Assembly (NCBI GenBank): GCA_002286715.1
Contig: NSJX01000061.1
Span: 1 to 64,000, forward strand
Length of the DNA: 64,000 bases
Origin: Dentipellis sp. KUC8613
Taxonomy: Eukaryota > Basidiomycota > Agaricomycetes > Russulales > Hericiaceae
Direction of reading: 5' to 3'
This document shows positions 24,441 through 34,698 of this stretch, piece by piece. Made by a program: the position numbers and the translations under genes. Below the pieces are notes generated by a model. The model did no database searches. It was not told where the DNA came from and saw only the letters and a program-made list of their open reading frames with translations. Positions within the stretch are counted from its first letter, which is position 1. Each line of letters opens with the position of its first letter.

Positions 24441-24493
24441 TTACATATCGGACCATATCTCGCCCGACCTCGCCAGGCGGGATTTTCACTGGG
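24441..24493 (-). repeat. Right terminal inverted repeat
   Basis: This is the inverted partner of 22281-22333, followed directly by the second copy of the target-site duplication AATGAGT. Confidence 0.85.
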
Positions 24494-24500
24494 AATGAGT

Positions 24501-25009
24501 CACTGATCTTACGTCACACGTGAACTTGGCTCAAGCTGCTGGCGCCTATTACTTGTTATTTTCTCATTGTTACTCCGAGGACTCGACTTATGCAATAGTA
24601 CAAGTTTGTACGCTGTATTTGCTCTGCATCAGCATCCGAATCCTACCTAGGAGTGAATCTTTGAGGTGAGGTGTCCTGTTTATCGTCAGGATATTGACAG
24701 CAAGACTCACCGACTGGATGACTTTCCAGTAGTCAATGGCAAGTAGGAATGCTCATACGTTCACGTTCGTGAACCGGCCTTGCGAAACCAATGCCATTCC
24801 AATCACGCGCTCATACTTTTGGCGCTCAGCTCTCGCTAGCGTTGTAGGTTGATATGGTGTCTGTTGTATAGGCGATGAATGCCCTCGACACACCGATCGG
24901 TTCTCTGCCTCATCTACACACTCTTCCACTTTCATCGTGACTCCTACGGGGCTATCAAGAAAGGTACACTCGGCTCCTCCAATAATAAATCTTGATCATT
25001 CTCTGCAAT
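24501..25009. other. Intergenic, no gene seen
   Basis: Sequence between the transposon and the kinase relic. A 60-codon antisense frame (24753-24935) is not recognisable. Confidence 0.5.
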
Positions 25010-25515
25010 TCATTGGATGGATTCAGCAAAATCCGAGTCCCGTTGCGAACGCACCCTACATGTGCATTGGATTTATGTTCATTGACTTCGTATGTTTGTT
25101 CTACTAGGCCCATATGTTGACACAACTCACGAGTGCACTGACAGGGCGCTGGGCGATTCGCTTCTCATGATGAGCTCAGCGCATGCGTGAAGCGCTGACT
25201 TGATGTCGATCCGCGTGCGCAACACTCTCCTTCGGAAGACATGTCGTGCTCGACTCATCACTCCCTGTCGTCTCGATGCTCCCTGCTATCTGCACCATTC
25301 ATGTTATGATCGACAAGGACTCGTGTATATGGCTTGTCAATTGGCACGTGGCCGGTCTATACTCGCAGTGGTTGGGATACCTCGGGATGCGCATCGGATG
25401 CAGCCTGAGTGTCATGGGAAGGTGATGACAGTGCCAGTGAGTTCCGGAGCTCATGACGGGTCGCGACTCGCCATGAGCGGCAGGCAGATTCTGTCTCAGA
25501 GATTGATTGGACAGT
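25010..25515 (+). pseudogene. Decayed APH-like kinase copy
   Basis: This is a second relic of the kinase family whose intact member is at 31854. Around 25322-25430 one frame reads WLVNWHVAGLYSQW then YLGMRIGC, matching WLIDWDMAGLYPQW and YLGMRIGW. Both metal-binding aspartates of the DxD are lost (Asn and His), and two tandem stop codons follow. Upstream (25126-25190), DNA similar to the intact gene's intron end and ASYDELSAW exon is present in a broken frame. Downstream (25474-25515) is the GAGCGGCAGGC block. It lies about 420 bp before the F-box gene at 25938. Confidence 0.65.
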
Positions 25516-25937
25516 ATGTCCTGTGGACTATGGCTATTGGCGTAAAAGATGAGGGACAACTCCCACTAAGGGCGCGTTATTATAAGGTACTTTCATTTTC
25601 GGGATGTGAAGTGGTTTCGTATGGAGCCATATATGGCATTTCATGCTACTGATCACAATTTCGAAAGGTTTTCTTCGATGACGAGTGTATTCGGTCCGAA
25701 GTGACCCTAGCGCCTCCCTAAATACAGTGTACGATATCCGGCACGGCTCATCGGATCTGATTACGCTCGGGAAAGCTACTAGTTAGATCAAGTCAAGGCA
25801 AATTGTATCGGCTTATCCCATCGCAGACCTCTCTCTAACAACGCCTCCGAACTGACATCGCTGTCAACGTGTAACGTACGACCCTTGCTTTGCTCATGCC
25901 TGATCTGTCATCTCACTCTTTGCTGTCTTACAGAACC

Positions 25938-27794
25938 ATGCTTCTCACCGATCCAACAGTGAGGTGATGAATGATCAGCCATCGCATTTAGATCAGGATG
26001 GCGATGCTCATTTCTTCGGTTTTTAGTGCAGCGGAGTATTGGGTCAATGCAGAGAAAGCTCGCTTCACGCAGCAAGACGGACCTTGTGCCGAGACACCGA
26101 AGGACGTTGTGGACACACGGAGGAGTCTCGAGCTTGAGATAAATTCTGTCGGCCTGCTGATGTCCTCTGTATGTGCCCGGTTCAACGCTATCGCCCCAGT
26201 CAACCGCCTACCACCGGAGACCCTCGCCCATATATTTCACTTCGTGCGCGATGCCGACACCGACACCAACAGGCTCCTTCCGGCATACGACTTCGACTTT
26301 CAGGCCGCTCCGACGACAACCCTCCCACCGCGAGCTGTGGGATGGGTCCCAGCTACTACTCACGTGTGCCGCCAATGGAGGACAGCCGGTCTAGAGCACC
26401 CTACCTTATGGTCTAACATTAGATCCGACCTTGGCCCTGAATGGAAGAGGGAGTTCCTTCGCCGCTCGAAAATGGTACCCGTCGTCATTCAACCCAATAA
26501 AATGGCTTTACCCAGCCGGAAGGAAGTCATTACAGAAGAACTCGCTGCGGACATTGCACGCCATTTCTCTCATCTAAGGGAGCTTTCTGTCGATTCGGGA
26601 GTGGATATACTGGCGCCGATCATACAAGCCCTGGACCGTCCAGCACCGATATTAGAAAGGTTGGCGCTGTCGAACGTGAATGTGCGACCCCCGTCAATGG
26701 GTCGCGTACAGATGCCCGTGTTTCCTCCCGAAGCCTTCAGCGGATATGCCCCACGACTTCACGGCCTTACTCTCCGGCGGTGGAGCTTCTTGTGGTCATC
26801 CCTATCATTCTCCTCGCTGGTTCATCTCATAGTGGCTCACCCCAGTTGGGATCATCCTCATGACGCAGGTGATTTCGAACAACTCTCGAACACTCTCCGG
26901 AAGATGTCGGCCCTGGAAAAACTCACGCTCGAGCATGCATTGCCGCCACTCCCTGCCGGTGCCACACGTCACTCCGTATGTGGACCTACCGTTCCTCTCC
27001 CCAAACTGTGCAGCATTCGTCTGGTCGACGACGTCCGAAAGTGCGGTCTCGCTCTCAAGCACCTGACCATCCCTGCGACTACAGAATGGTATGTCTCGTG
27101 CGTGCAGTACGAACAAGGATGCGATTTCCTATTGCCGTGGTTGGCTACGAGGCTCGGGAATTCGCCTCCCATTCGCACGTTGCTCCTCTCGGAGATTTTT
27201 GATTTCCCTACGATAGCCGCTTACGACAGGGAAGTCACGGACTTTGCACGTCCCAAACCTCAATATGCCGTCGACTCTCCCCGCAGCGATTTGGAATCAC
27301 CATTATTCCGACTTACTCTCGGTCACGAGGGCGGACAGCTTCCACTTCTCCATGTACGATTGCTTCTCAATGCGATGTCCCTGGGGGATATGCGAGTGTT
27401 ATCTGTGTGCTGCAATCAAGAATGGACTACTCAAAACTGGTCGACCCTGTTCGGGATGTGCAACGATCTGCGGCATGCAAGAATCATGCTTTCGTGCGCG
27501 AGACCTCTCTGCCAGCTCCTGTTGACAGGATTCTCGCCGGTTCAGGGAGGACCAGAACCAATCTACCCACGGCTGGAAGAATTGACCTTGTCGAACGTCC
27601 GCTTTGGAGACGGGAATCGTATCCGTAACGATGAACTTACGGAGCGGTTGAAGGATCAGGGAATATTGAAGAAGCTGGTGATCGAAAAGTGCAGTATCAC
27701 CTCGGAGCTGATTGATAGGTTGAAGGAAGTAGTTTTGGAGGTCGTTTGGGATGGGCACGCTCATGAAATGTCGGACGACGGGTGGGACGACTAG
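25938..27794 (+). CDS. F-box protein with leucine-rich C-terminal region
   Basis: Two exons, 25938-25963 and 26027-27794, give 597 aa. The first exon encodes MLLTDPTVS and joins to AAEYWVNAEKARF; the phase and 63-nt intron match the sister F-box genes. The F-box is at about residues 70-86 (LPPETLAHIFHFVRD), then VPATTHVCRQWRTAGLEHP. The C-terminal 450 residues carry irregular leucine-rich repeats, ending with an acidic ..EMSDDGWDD. It would act as an SCF-type ubiquitin-ligase receptor; the target is unknown. It is clearly paralogous to 20267 over the whole length. A frame opening at 25998 begins inside the intron and is not the real start. Confidence 0.87.
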
Positions 27795-28519
27795 GAAGGT
27801 TTGCAGGGTTTCCTATAGCTAGTGTCAGCTCTGGTATAGCTTCCATAGACTCTAAATGGTCTCTCACGCGTTACTCTGCGAGCATGTACAATCTAGTGTC
27901 CCCACTGGCAGACTGACTCGAGCTCCGAGTCTGGAAATACAATTGAGCATGCTATATTCTGATCACATGTGTGAGTAGTCTGTTCAACCCATTGGACTCC
28001 AGGAATTCCAAGGACGGAGACAAAAGATGCGTGTGAATGTCCTACATGCATTCAAATTCATCCAATTTAGAAATGGATAGTGGATCGTCCAACTACATGG
28101 CAAGAGATGGCGAGCGCAGACTCTCACGGAGAGAAAGGCTGCCTTTGTTCGATATTCGAAATGAAGGGGAAATTCTCACTGTAGTGAACTTCCAGAGCGA
28201 ACGTTGGCTATGTGAGAACAGAAATTTTGGAGCTGATTGGGAAGAGCGCCTCCGTCGATTTCAAAGTGGACAGGTAAGAGGTTTCTGCCGGAAACGACAA
28301 ACTTGCGTCTTCCCTTCCGCGCCACGTTGCTCAACAGTCACTGTCCTATTCGAGCAGCTTGAGTATTATACATACAATTGCAATCCATTGACACATATTC
28401 GCGGTATACTTCTTTGTCTGAACATCGTCCTGGCAAGAGAAATAAATTAGGATCGCAATTGTCCGAATTCGCCTGAAAGATTGACATTGAATGCGACCAA
28501 CCTTTCGTTTCTCGGCGCC
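27795..28519. other. Intergenic, one unconvincing open frame
   Basis: This is the convergent 3' space of an F-box gene and the first MYND gene. A 137-codon plus-strand frame at 28037-28450 has no recognisable domain, no introns, and lies in the likely 3' flank of the MYND gene. I cannot support it as a gene. Confidence 0.45.
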
Positions 28520-30925
28520 CTACTTCTTGCACACCTTCTTGTGAGTCTTCCAGTGCTCCTTCTGGCACGCAGCATCGCAGTACCTGCATAGAAGGCGATG
28601 ATGGTAAGGCCAAAAACCGATTGCATACATAAAGAAGCCACACGCACCTGGTTTTCCCGCAGCCACTGCACTTCTTCAGTACAACACTCGGGTTCCGACA
28701 CCACGAGCAGCGGTAGAGCTCCACATCATTGATGTTGAGCGAAGGGTGCGTCACGCTTCCATGACGGTGGTGATGGTCGTGCCCATTCATGCCGGGATCC
28801 TCGAGTGTAACTTGTTCCAACCAGTCCGCAAGATCGTCTTCGGCTTTCGCAGGCGTGACCTCGGTCCTAACGTGGGCGTAGGCCGGTATGATCTTCTCCC
28901 ACTCCTTCCATGCATTCTGCATCCGGTTGACGACCTCCATGCAGGCCAGTCGCATCTGAGTCTTGGAAATGGGCCGGCTCGAAAACCTCGCGAAGCCATC
29001 TGCGAGGTCCAATCGTTTCTTAGTGTCCTTTGAACGAATATCCATGTGTCAGTGTTCCTCTAGGAAATCATCCACGGCGGCTTACCAGCAACTCATGCAT
29101 ATCGTTGCTCAACTCGTGTCCCTTGATGAGCAGTGACATCAAGACATTGATATAACATGCATTCCGCATCTTGCTGCTGTCGGGAGAAGCCTCATTTATA
29201 AATGTCTGCGAGTCCTCGAACGCACTCATGGCGAATGCGACACCCTCCTTCATCTCCTTCCCACCAGTGATGGCATCCTGCAAGTACATAAGGGCCAGGT
29301 CTGCAGCATGCTCTGCTGCGCTGAAGAGCAGTCCAAACCGAACGTAGGGCGTCATATTAGGGCACTTGAGTCCCTTCTTTGCCATACGTAGACCGTCCGC
29401 TTGTTTCACCCCAAGTGAGAGAACGTAGTAGTAGAATCCGACGTGCGGACTGCGCTGGATGGCTTTGCGAGCAATGGCATGAGCTTGCTCCCCTTGTGCC
29501 TTCATGATGAGGTACTTCAGGTCCACAATGTCTGCCTTGTCCGCCTCATCGGGCCTTCCGCGTGCACGGATAGCATTGGCGCAGTGCGGCAGCGAGTCTT
29601 GCCACATAGTGAACGGTAGACCTAGGCTCTCAACCGAGAGCTTGCCGGTGTGCGGGTCCTCTACCGTGAAGCTCCCGCGCGCGATCGAGTATTCGGTGCG
29701 CGGAATGAACTCTGCGATCTTGAGACCTAATCCGTATAGATCGTGATCCTCCGCAGCCTGAAACATCGCCTTCTGGAAGTCATTCAGCGTGCGCATCATT
29801 TGAACTATCTCGCCCTCGAACGGATTTCGCTCCATGAGTTTGTCGTTCAGATTCTTCGGCCAGCCACGTTTGATTGCCGCCATGATCTTCAGTGGGTCCA
29901 TCTCCGTCGCATCGGGCTCCGAGTCGTACATATGCAGGCGCAGAATACCTGCGACGCCAGACGCACGAGTCTTGATGTCGTCGCTGCGAGTACATGCCAC
30001 CAAGAAATCAATCGCTGCTGGATATGCTTGGTACGCCTTGGAGCAATGTTGCGTCGCGCCTGCGAGCATGGTAATGGCGTGCTCAAAGAGCAGGTTGGTC
30101 GGCAGTGTCAGCGCTAGCGGCTTGCGAATGAATGAGATCATCACGCGCAAGATGCGTGGTATGTCGACGACCTTCACCAACTTCGCGTCAGGCGAGGCCT
30201 CGTTGCAGACGACGGCCGCGACGGCATGCGAGATGGTCGTGATCGTGAGCTCGGCGGCTTTCATGTCGTTGGGCTGCTCTTCCAGGAGTTGCAATAATAC
30301 CGATGTCTTCTTCGCGATCTCGACGCGTACATTGAGTCCCCCGTAGTGAGTGAAAGAACATAGGGCATGAAGCCCGACGTGGTAGGAGATCGGCCGGTCC
30401 AAGATGAGTGTCACTTTCCGCAGGAAATCTGCCCGTTCTTTAGTCGTGCAAATTCGGACTAGCACCAATGAAGCAGACTCACCGGCCTCGTTGAATATGC
30501 GATCTCTGAGCACCGCGTCTACGCCTATCTTGGCATATATCGCCACGACGGTGCCCATCAGGCTTTCATTGCCCATCCTGCGCCCGTAGTCATAGATGTC
30601 ATTTAGCTGATTCGAGATCGCGTCAAAGCTCCGGTGGATCTTCCTCAAGCCACTGCGCGAGGATATATCTATTTTGACGCAGTCAGCACCCTATGCATGT
30701 TACCTTCACATCCAGGCCGGCTCCTTTATCCATGGACAGCGAGTGAGACATACCGGGGAGCTCGAGCATGGCGCATAAAACATCCGCCTGTGCTGACCAT
30801 CCCTCCGCATGGTATACGTTGTCCAAGAACTCATCCGAAGGGATATATCCAGTGCTTGCGGCAAGACCACTGACGGACGGTTTGGACTTTGTCTTTGTCT
30901 TGGACTTCTGACCCGGGCCGGGCAT
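28520..30925 (-). CDS. MYND zinc-finger protein, array copy 1
   Basis: Five exons (30754-30925, 30483-30668, 29086-30428, 28648-29027, 28520-28583; 172, 186, 1343, 380 and 64 nt) give 714 aa. The N-terminus is a short Lys/Ser-rich tail (MPGPGQKSKTK) before YIPSDEFLDNVYHAEGW. A long helical middle resembles ARM/TPR-type solenoids. The last ~40 residues form a MYND zinc finger: CSWC, then CSGC, YCDAACQKEHW and THKKVC. MYND fingers bind proline-rich peptide motifs in transcription and chromatin partners. No SET domain is present, so it is not a SMYD methyltransferase. The exact role is unknown. It is the only array member on the minus strand, and is closest to copy 2, sharing even intron sequence (TTTTTGGCCTTACC in the last intron). 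Confidence 0.88.
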
Positions 30926-31040
30926 GGCTCTGGAAAGTTGAAGAAGATATCCTCCGAAAGCTGTTTAGGCAAATGTTACGACAAAGCGTGACGGCTCTGA
31001 GCACGTCGACTTCGCAAACGTTGCGAGTAAAAAGTGGGCA

Positions 31041-31070
31041 AGTCGGCAATCAGTCGAAGTCACGGTCATA
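31041..31070 (-). promoter_or_regulatory. Conserved promoter block of MYND copy 1
   Basis: On the minus strand this reads CGTGACTTCGACTGATTGCC, nearly the same as upstream of copy 3 (CGTGACTTTGACTGATTGCC) and related to copies 2 and 4. It lies 116-145 bp before the start codon. The CACGTG seen in the other copies is absent here. Confidence 0.5.
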
Positions 31071-31339
31071 TGGGCGAGCCACCGGCGCCTATTTCTTTCC
31101 TACCTCGACTCGGATGTAAATATTGATGCTTACGCTCAGGACATGTTTCGTTCTCCCTCCTGTGCGGCAGCAACGTTGTGAGGTGAGCTGTCTAACCTCT
31201 CGTCAGAATTCAGATCGCAAGATTCGTTCACTTTACTACTTTCCAGCATCACACAAGACTTACCGCGCCACCCATATTAACACTCGTTTGGAAACCAATG
31301 TCGGTGTTCCAGTGTTATTTCTCTCGATGCAAACATCTC

Positions 31340-31575
31340 GAAGGCATAAAACAGGAGACGTTTAGCGGCCAGGCAACGCCCTCTCCCCGTACCCAGTCAA
31401 TCATCTACCTCCGGAGACCTTTACGCACATATTGTTTGTCTTCGTCCGCCTATGATCTGGTTGAAAAGAGTCCTTTTAGCCCTTCTGACAACTCTCTTCG
31501 ATGCATCACGTTTGAGCTTGGTCGCAGATGGACAGAGGGGTCCGTCCATCAGAAAAATGGTGATGCCTATTGTCA
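31340..31575 (+). pseudogene. F-box gene relic
   Basis: One frame contains NALSPYPVNHLPPET then THILFVFVR, clearly the F-box of the local family (NALSPVNHLPPETLAHVFHF). Further on, RWTEGSVHQKM..MPIVI matches the RWRKEFLCRSKMAPIAI region of the gene at 20267. The linking frame is broken, most of the WIQVTHVC segment is missing, and no leucine-rich part follows because the tRNA gene starts right at 31576. Confidence 0.65.
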
Positions 31576-31660
31576 TCGGATATGGTGTAATGGCTAACAT
31601 TATCGCCTCTCAAGTTTCTGAGTGATCGCGATAGCTCGGGGTTCGATTCCCCGTATCCGA
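31576..31660 (+). tRNA. tRNA-Glu (anticodon CTC) with intron
   Basis: The 7-bp acceptor stem TCGGATA pairs with TATCCGA. The A box TGGTGTAATGG and B box GGTTCGATTCC are both exact. The anticodon stem ATCGC/GCGAT encloses loop CTCTCA with anticodon CTC; a 14-nt intron follows position 37. A T6 run at 31666 is a good pol III terminator. The anticodon stem differs from the two other copies in the window by a compensated pair (A-T for G-C type), which argues for a working gene. Confidence 0.9.
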
Positions 31661-31853
31661 ATGATATTTTTTCTCTCCTCTCTCATAGAGCTTGACGAAA
31701 GAATACCGTATGTTCGCTGTGAACTCGCACGTATGCCGCGATGCCTGGCCGTCGTTTGTTCAATGTGATATCATGTTTATCAATAAACTCGGCCGACACA
31801 TCAACAGTACCGCGGCTGCTTTGCAATACACAATCTTCAAGTTGTCTCCTACC

Positions 31854-32841
31854 ATGACCACAGTCCCTGTCTCCAATGCCGCAGATAAGGTGAGACTAGC
31901 CACCTGTCTAGAACAACCTTCTACACTGTGGCAACCTGATATATCTCGACAGCTTCCGTGTTGGGCAGATATATCGTCTCTGTCGGACGAAGAATTGGTC
32001 AAGCTCTTCAATAGTTGTCAGGATGAACTTCCGCGAGGATCCTTTCTCAAGCTCGCCTCCGTTCGCCGAATCGCATCTGACGTAGTCATGAAGGCCAACG
32101 GCAGTCTGATAAAGAACGAAGTATCGGCAATGGCCATGGCTCTCAACTCAACGTCTATCCTCATCCCCGAAATCCGCCGCACTGTAAACCTGGGAAATTT
32201 CGAAGGGTTTGTCATGGATTATATTCCGGGGCAGCGGGTGAGCGACTGCTGGGACCGCCTGAGCCTGTGGCGACGCTTTCGCCTTTTCTGGACGCTCCGT
32301 GGCTATATCAGACAGCTTCAACACGTTGTCGTGACCAGAAAGGCTCAGAAAGACCAATTTCCAGGCCCTGTTGCGAGCGAGCCTCAGGTATGCGCCGGTT
32401 TTATGTTTACCGAATTCGTAAGTGCATTTCATTCAACATGCATGTCGACATCACTCACGAGTGTCACAGGGCGCCGGGCCGTTTGCTTCCTATGACGAAC
32501 TGAGCGCATGGTACCAGCACAAGCTTGAGGTCAATCGACGCGCAAAGGGTACCCCTCGAGAAGACGTCTCGTTCGACTCTTCGCTGCCTCTCGTTTTAAC
32601 ACATCTTGATATCTCTCCGAATAACGTCATGATTGACGAGAAATCAAGGGTCTGGCTGATCGATTGGGACATGGCCGGCTTGTATCCGCAGTGGTTCGAG
32701 TACCTGGGAATGCGCATAGGGTGGGGGTTCCTTGGGAGATGGCAGCAATGGATTTTGGGGTTCACAGCGGGATTTTTTGAGCGGCAGGCTATGTTTATCT
32801 ATAAGGTTGACTGGGCTATTCATGTTGGATATATACTCTAA
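31854..32841 (+). CDS. APH/choline-kinase-like phosphotransferase domain protein
   Basis: Two exons, 31854-32417 and 32470-32841, give 311 aa. The start is the ATG in context ACCATGA; the frame is open further upstream but with poorer starts. The kinase-like fold of the APH family is shown by the catalytic loop HLDISPNNV (near residue 233; HxDxxxxN) and the metal-binding LIDWDMAG (near residue 252), followed by PQWFEYLGMRI. Upstream, NSTSILIPEIRR and GFVMDYIPGQRV match the N-lobe/hinge of these fungal proteins. Such proteins are numerous in basidiomycetes; the phosphorylated small molecule is unknown, and antibiotic resistance should not be assumed. Two dead copies lie at 19440 and 25010. Confidence 0.8.
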
Positions 32842-34072
32842 TTCTATACCCTGATCATTCGAAATAATAAGTGGCACGTCATGACTTACAGGCTACTCTT
32901 ATCGTACAGGACACCGCAAGGTGATTTCAAGTCCGTAGATGCCATTCTGAAAGTCGAGTGAGATCGCATATAGCAAAGAAGCTGCGAAAATGCCCACCAA
33001 TAAATGGCCTGCTGAAGGCGTCGAACGCGGGATTGTTCACAGAGATGTTCACAGAGAATGAGCGTGGAGGGTAACGGCCGCCTGGAAACCGTTAGCGCGC
33101 GGTGTGCATGAAAAGGACGGATTATAACCGTGCGCACTCCTGATATTGAGCAGCCTCTCTTAGCACTCAATTTGTCGCGGGTCTGTGGAGCTCTTCATGG
33201 CCTACTGGGTATGGGGAAGATCTATGGAGCGGTTTAGATTGTTGACGCCTGAGCGCCGTGCACAAGCCTTGGATGATGTTGGTGCGAGCGAAAGCCCGGG
33301 AACCTGGTCAATATTCAGCCATACAGTCGTCTTCGCGCTGCACAGGGACAAATCAGCCTCAACAAAAAAAATATTACCTCCTCAGCACAACGGCTTTCCC
33401 AGTCAACTTGCGCCAGAAATGAGATCCGATTTCCAACGGTTTGTGACGGAAGAGTACAACGGCGATGGGACTCCAGGAGGTTAGCCTCATCGTCAGCATC
33501 ACGACTTGATAAGATAGGTACACACCCAAGGAAGAACATGCTTTTGAAAACGTCGATTGGGTTCGGGCTGGTCGCAAGAAGTGCTTATGCACGAGGAGCG
33601 CGGGAGACTTTTCCAGTCCTTGTCGCATCATCGCCCGGATACTCGTAACCCAAATACTTACTACTAGGCTGTTTGATCGCCAGATACGCATGCTAGAATC
33701 TGCCCGGGTTAGGAGACATTCAGGCTTGGTCAAGTCGGTCCAGAGGAGGAATCCTTGGCCCAGTGCCGGCTCTGTCAGTGCATCCGAGAGGTTGGTACGT
33801 GCGATATGTATCAGTTGTTCAACTTGAATGTCAGAAAACGATTCACAGGGCACATTCTGCTTGGTACGCTCAATGTTTCCCGCTGAGCACGAGCATCGCC
33901 CTGAGGTGTAAGTACACATGTTAGAAGAATAGTGGTCTAGCCTATCGTGCCTCCCCGATTTACAGCGCTCTTCGGCAAATGCCGTAGCGGCGCCCGAACA
34001 CGACCCGTTCCGAAAAGTCGCGAGAGCAACAAAACACTTGTTGTACAGCAGCTTCACGTCGTATCAGTACCC
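32842..34072. other. Intergenic, opposing open frames not supported
   Basis: A 227-codon minus-strand frame (33374-34057) and a 99-codon plus-strand frame (33185-33484) overlap each other. Neither shows a recognisable domain, and the minus one runs antisense to the 5' flank of QCR6. Nothing else is seen. Confidence 0.45.
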
Positions 34073-34698
34073 ATGAGTCTCTCGTCCATCTTCTCTGCCG
34101 TCTTTGGCGGCGACATCCACGCCGACGCGCCTGAGGAGAAGCCTGAGGAAACCCCGGCAGAGCAGCCCGAGGAAAAGGAGGAGGAAGAGGAGGAGGAGCC
34201 CGAGGATGTACGTGTCAACGTTTCTTGAGCTGGCGATGACTTCAGGTCTCATAATTTGCTACCAAGATCCACCCTGTCTTGCGAGAGGAATGCCAAGAGT
34301 CCGCGAAGTGCAAGCCGCTCACTGAGCACTTCCTGCATTGCCAGGAGAAGGTACAGGCAGGCGAGGGTTTCAAGGGCGAGGATTGCGTCGAGGAAATGTG
34401 AGTAATCATGCATTGCGTTCAATGCCGGTGACTGACTCAACGTTCTATGCAGGTGTACGTATTGTTACTGTGTTTCTGTTCAGTGACATTGTCTGACGTT
34501 CGTGATATGATGACTGTCGCCGTCCATAGTCCAGTACGTGAAACTCTTTCTAACCATTCGCCAACTCTTCTGATACGTTTTCTCGACAGCATGATGCATT
34601 GTGCTGACGTACGTTCGGTAGTCCGCGTTTCGTGACAACGGCTGACAGTCTCGTTCTAGAACTGCGTCGCCCCAAAACTGTTCAGCAAGCTTCGTTGA
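34073..34698 (+). CDS. QCR6: Cytochrome bc1 complex hinge subunit
   Basis: Six exons, 34073-34207, 34267-34397, 34453-34454, 34530-34533, 34590-34608, 34660-34698, give 109 aa. The N-terminal half is highly acidic (runs of Glu), as in the family, where it helps dock cytochrome c at complex III on the intermembrane-space side. The C-terminal half carries the paired cysteines of the helical hairpin: EECQESAKC, LHCQEK, EDCVEEM and HCADNC, ending VAPKLFSKLR. Joining exon 2 to the conserved FHMMHC segment in frame requires a 2-nt exon (GT) and a 4-nt exon (TCCA), each flanked by good splice sites; all introns are 51-75 nt. Without them the frame ends early and the last cysteines are lost. Confidence 0.88.

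Larger units (their letters stand above)
22281..24493. mobile_element. Non-autonomous DNA transposon with 53-bp TIRs and 7-bp TSD
   Basis: The two ends are inverted copies of each other starting CCCAGTGAAAATCCCGCC: left 22281-22333, right 24441-24493, 48 of 53 positions equal. The element is flanked on both sides by the direct repeat AATGAGT (22274-22280 and 24494-24500), as expected of a transposon insertion. The 2.2-kb interior has no recognisable transposase; a 194-codon antisense frame at 23465-24049 is Arg/Gly-rich and looks like chance. The interior includes a GGGC-repeat near 22780. A 7-bp duplication would fit few known superfamilies (hAT and P elements make 5-8 bp), so I do not assign one. 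Confidence 0.8.

Noticed and set aside
28037..28450. 137-codon plus-strand gene
   Set aside because: No similarity recognised, no introns, and position in a convergent 3' space.
31854..32841. Antibiotic resistance gene (aminoglycoside phosphotransferase)
   Set aside because: The fold is APH-like, but such proteins are a broad fungal kinase-like family; nothing shows a drug substrate.
33374..34057. 227-codon minus-strand open frame
   Set aside because: No domain, no signal, no codon pattern I can defend, and it lies antisense to the QCR6 5' flank; an overlapping plus frame is equally plausible by chance.
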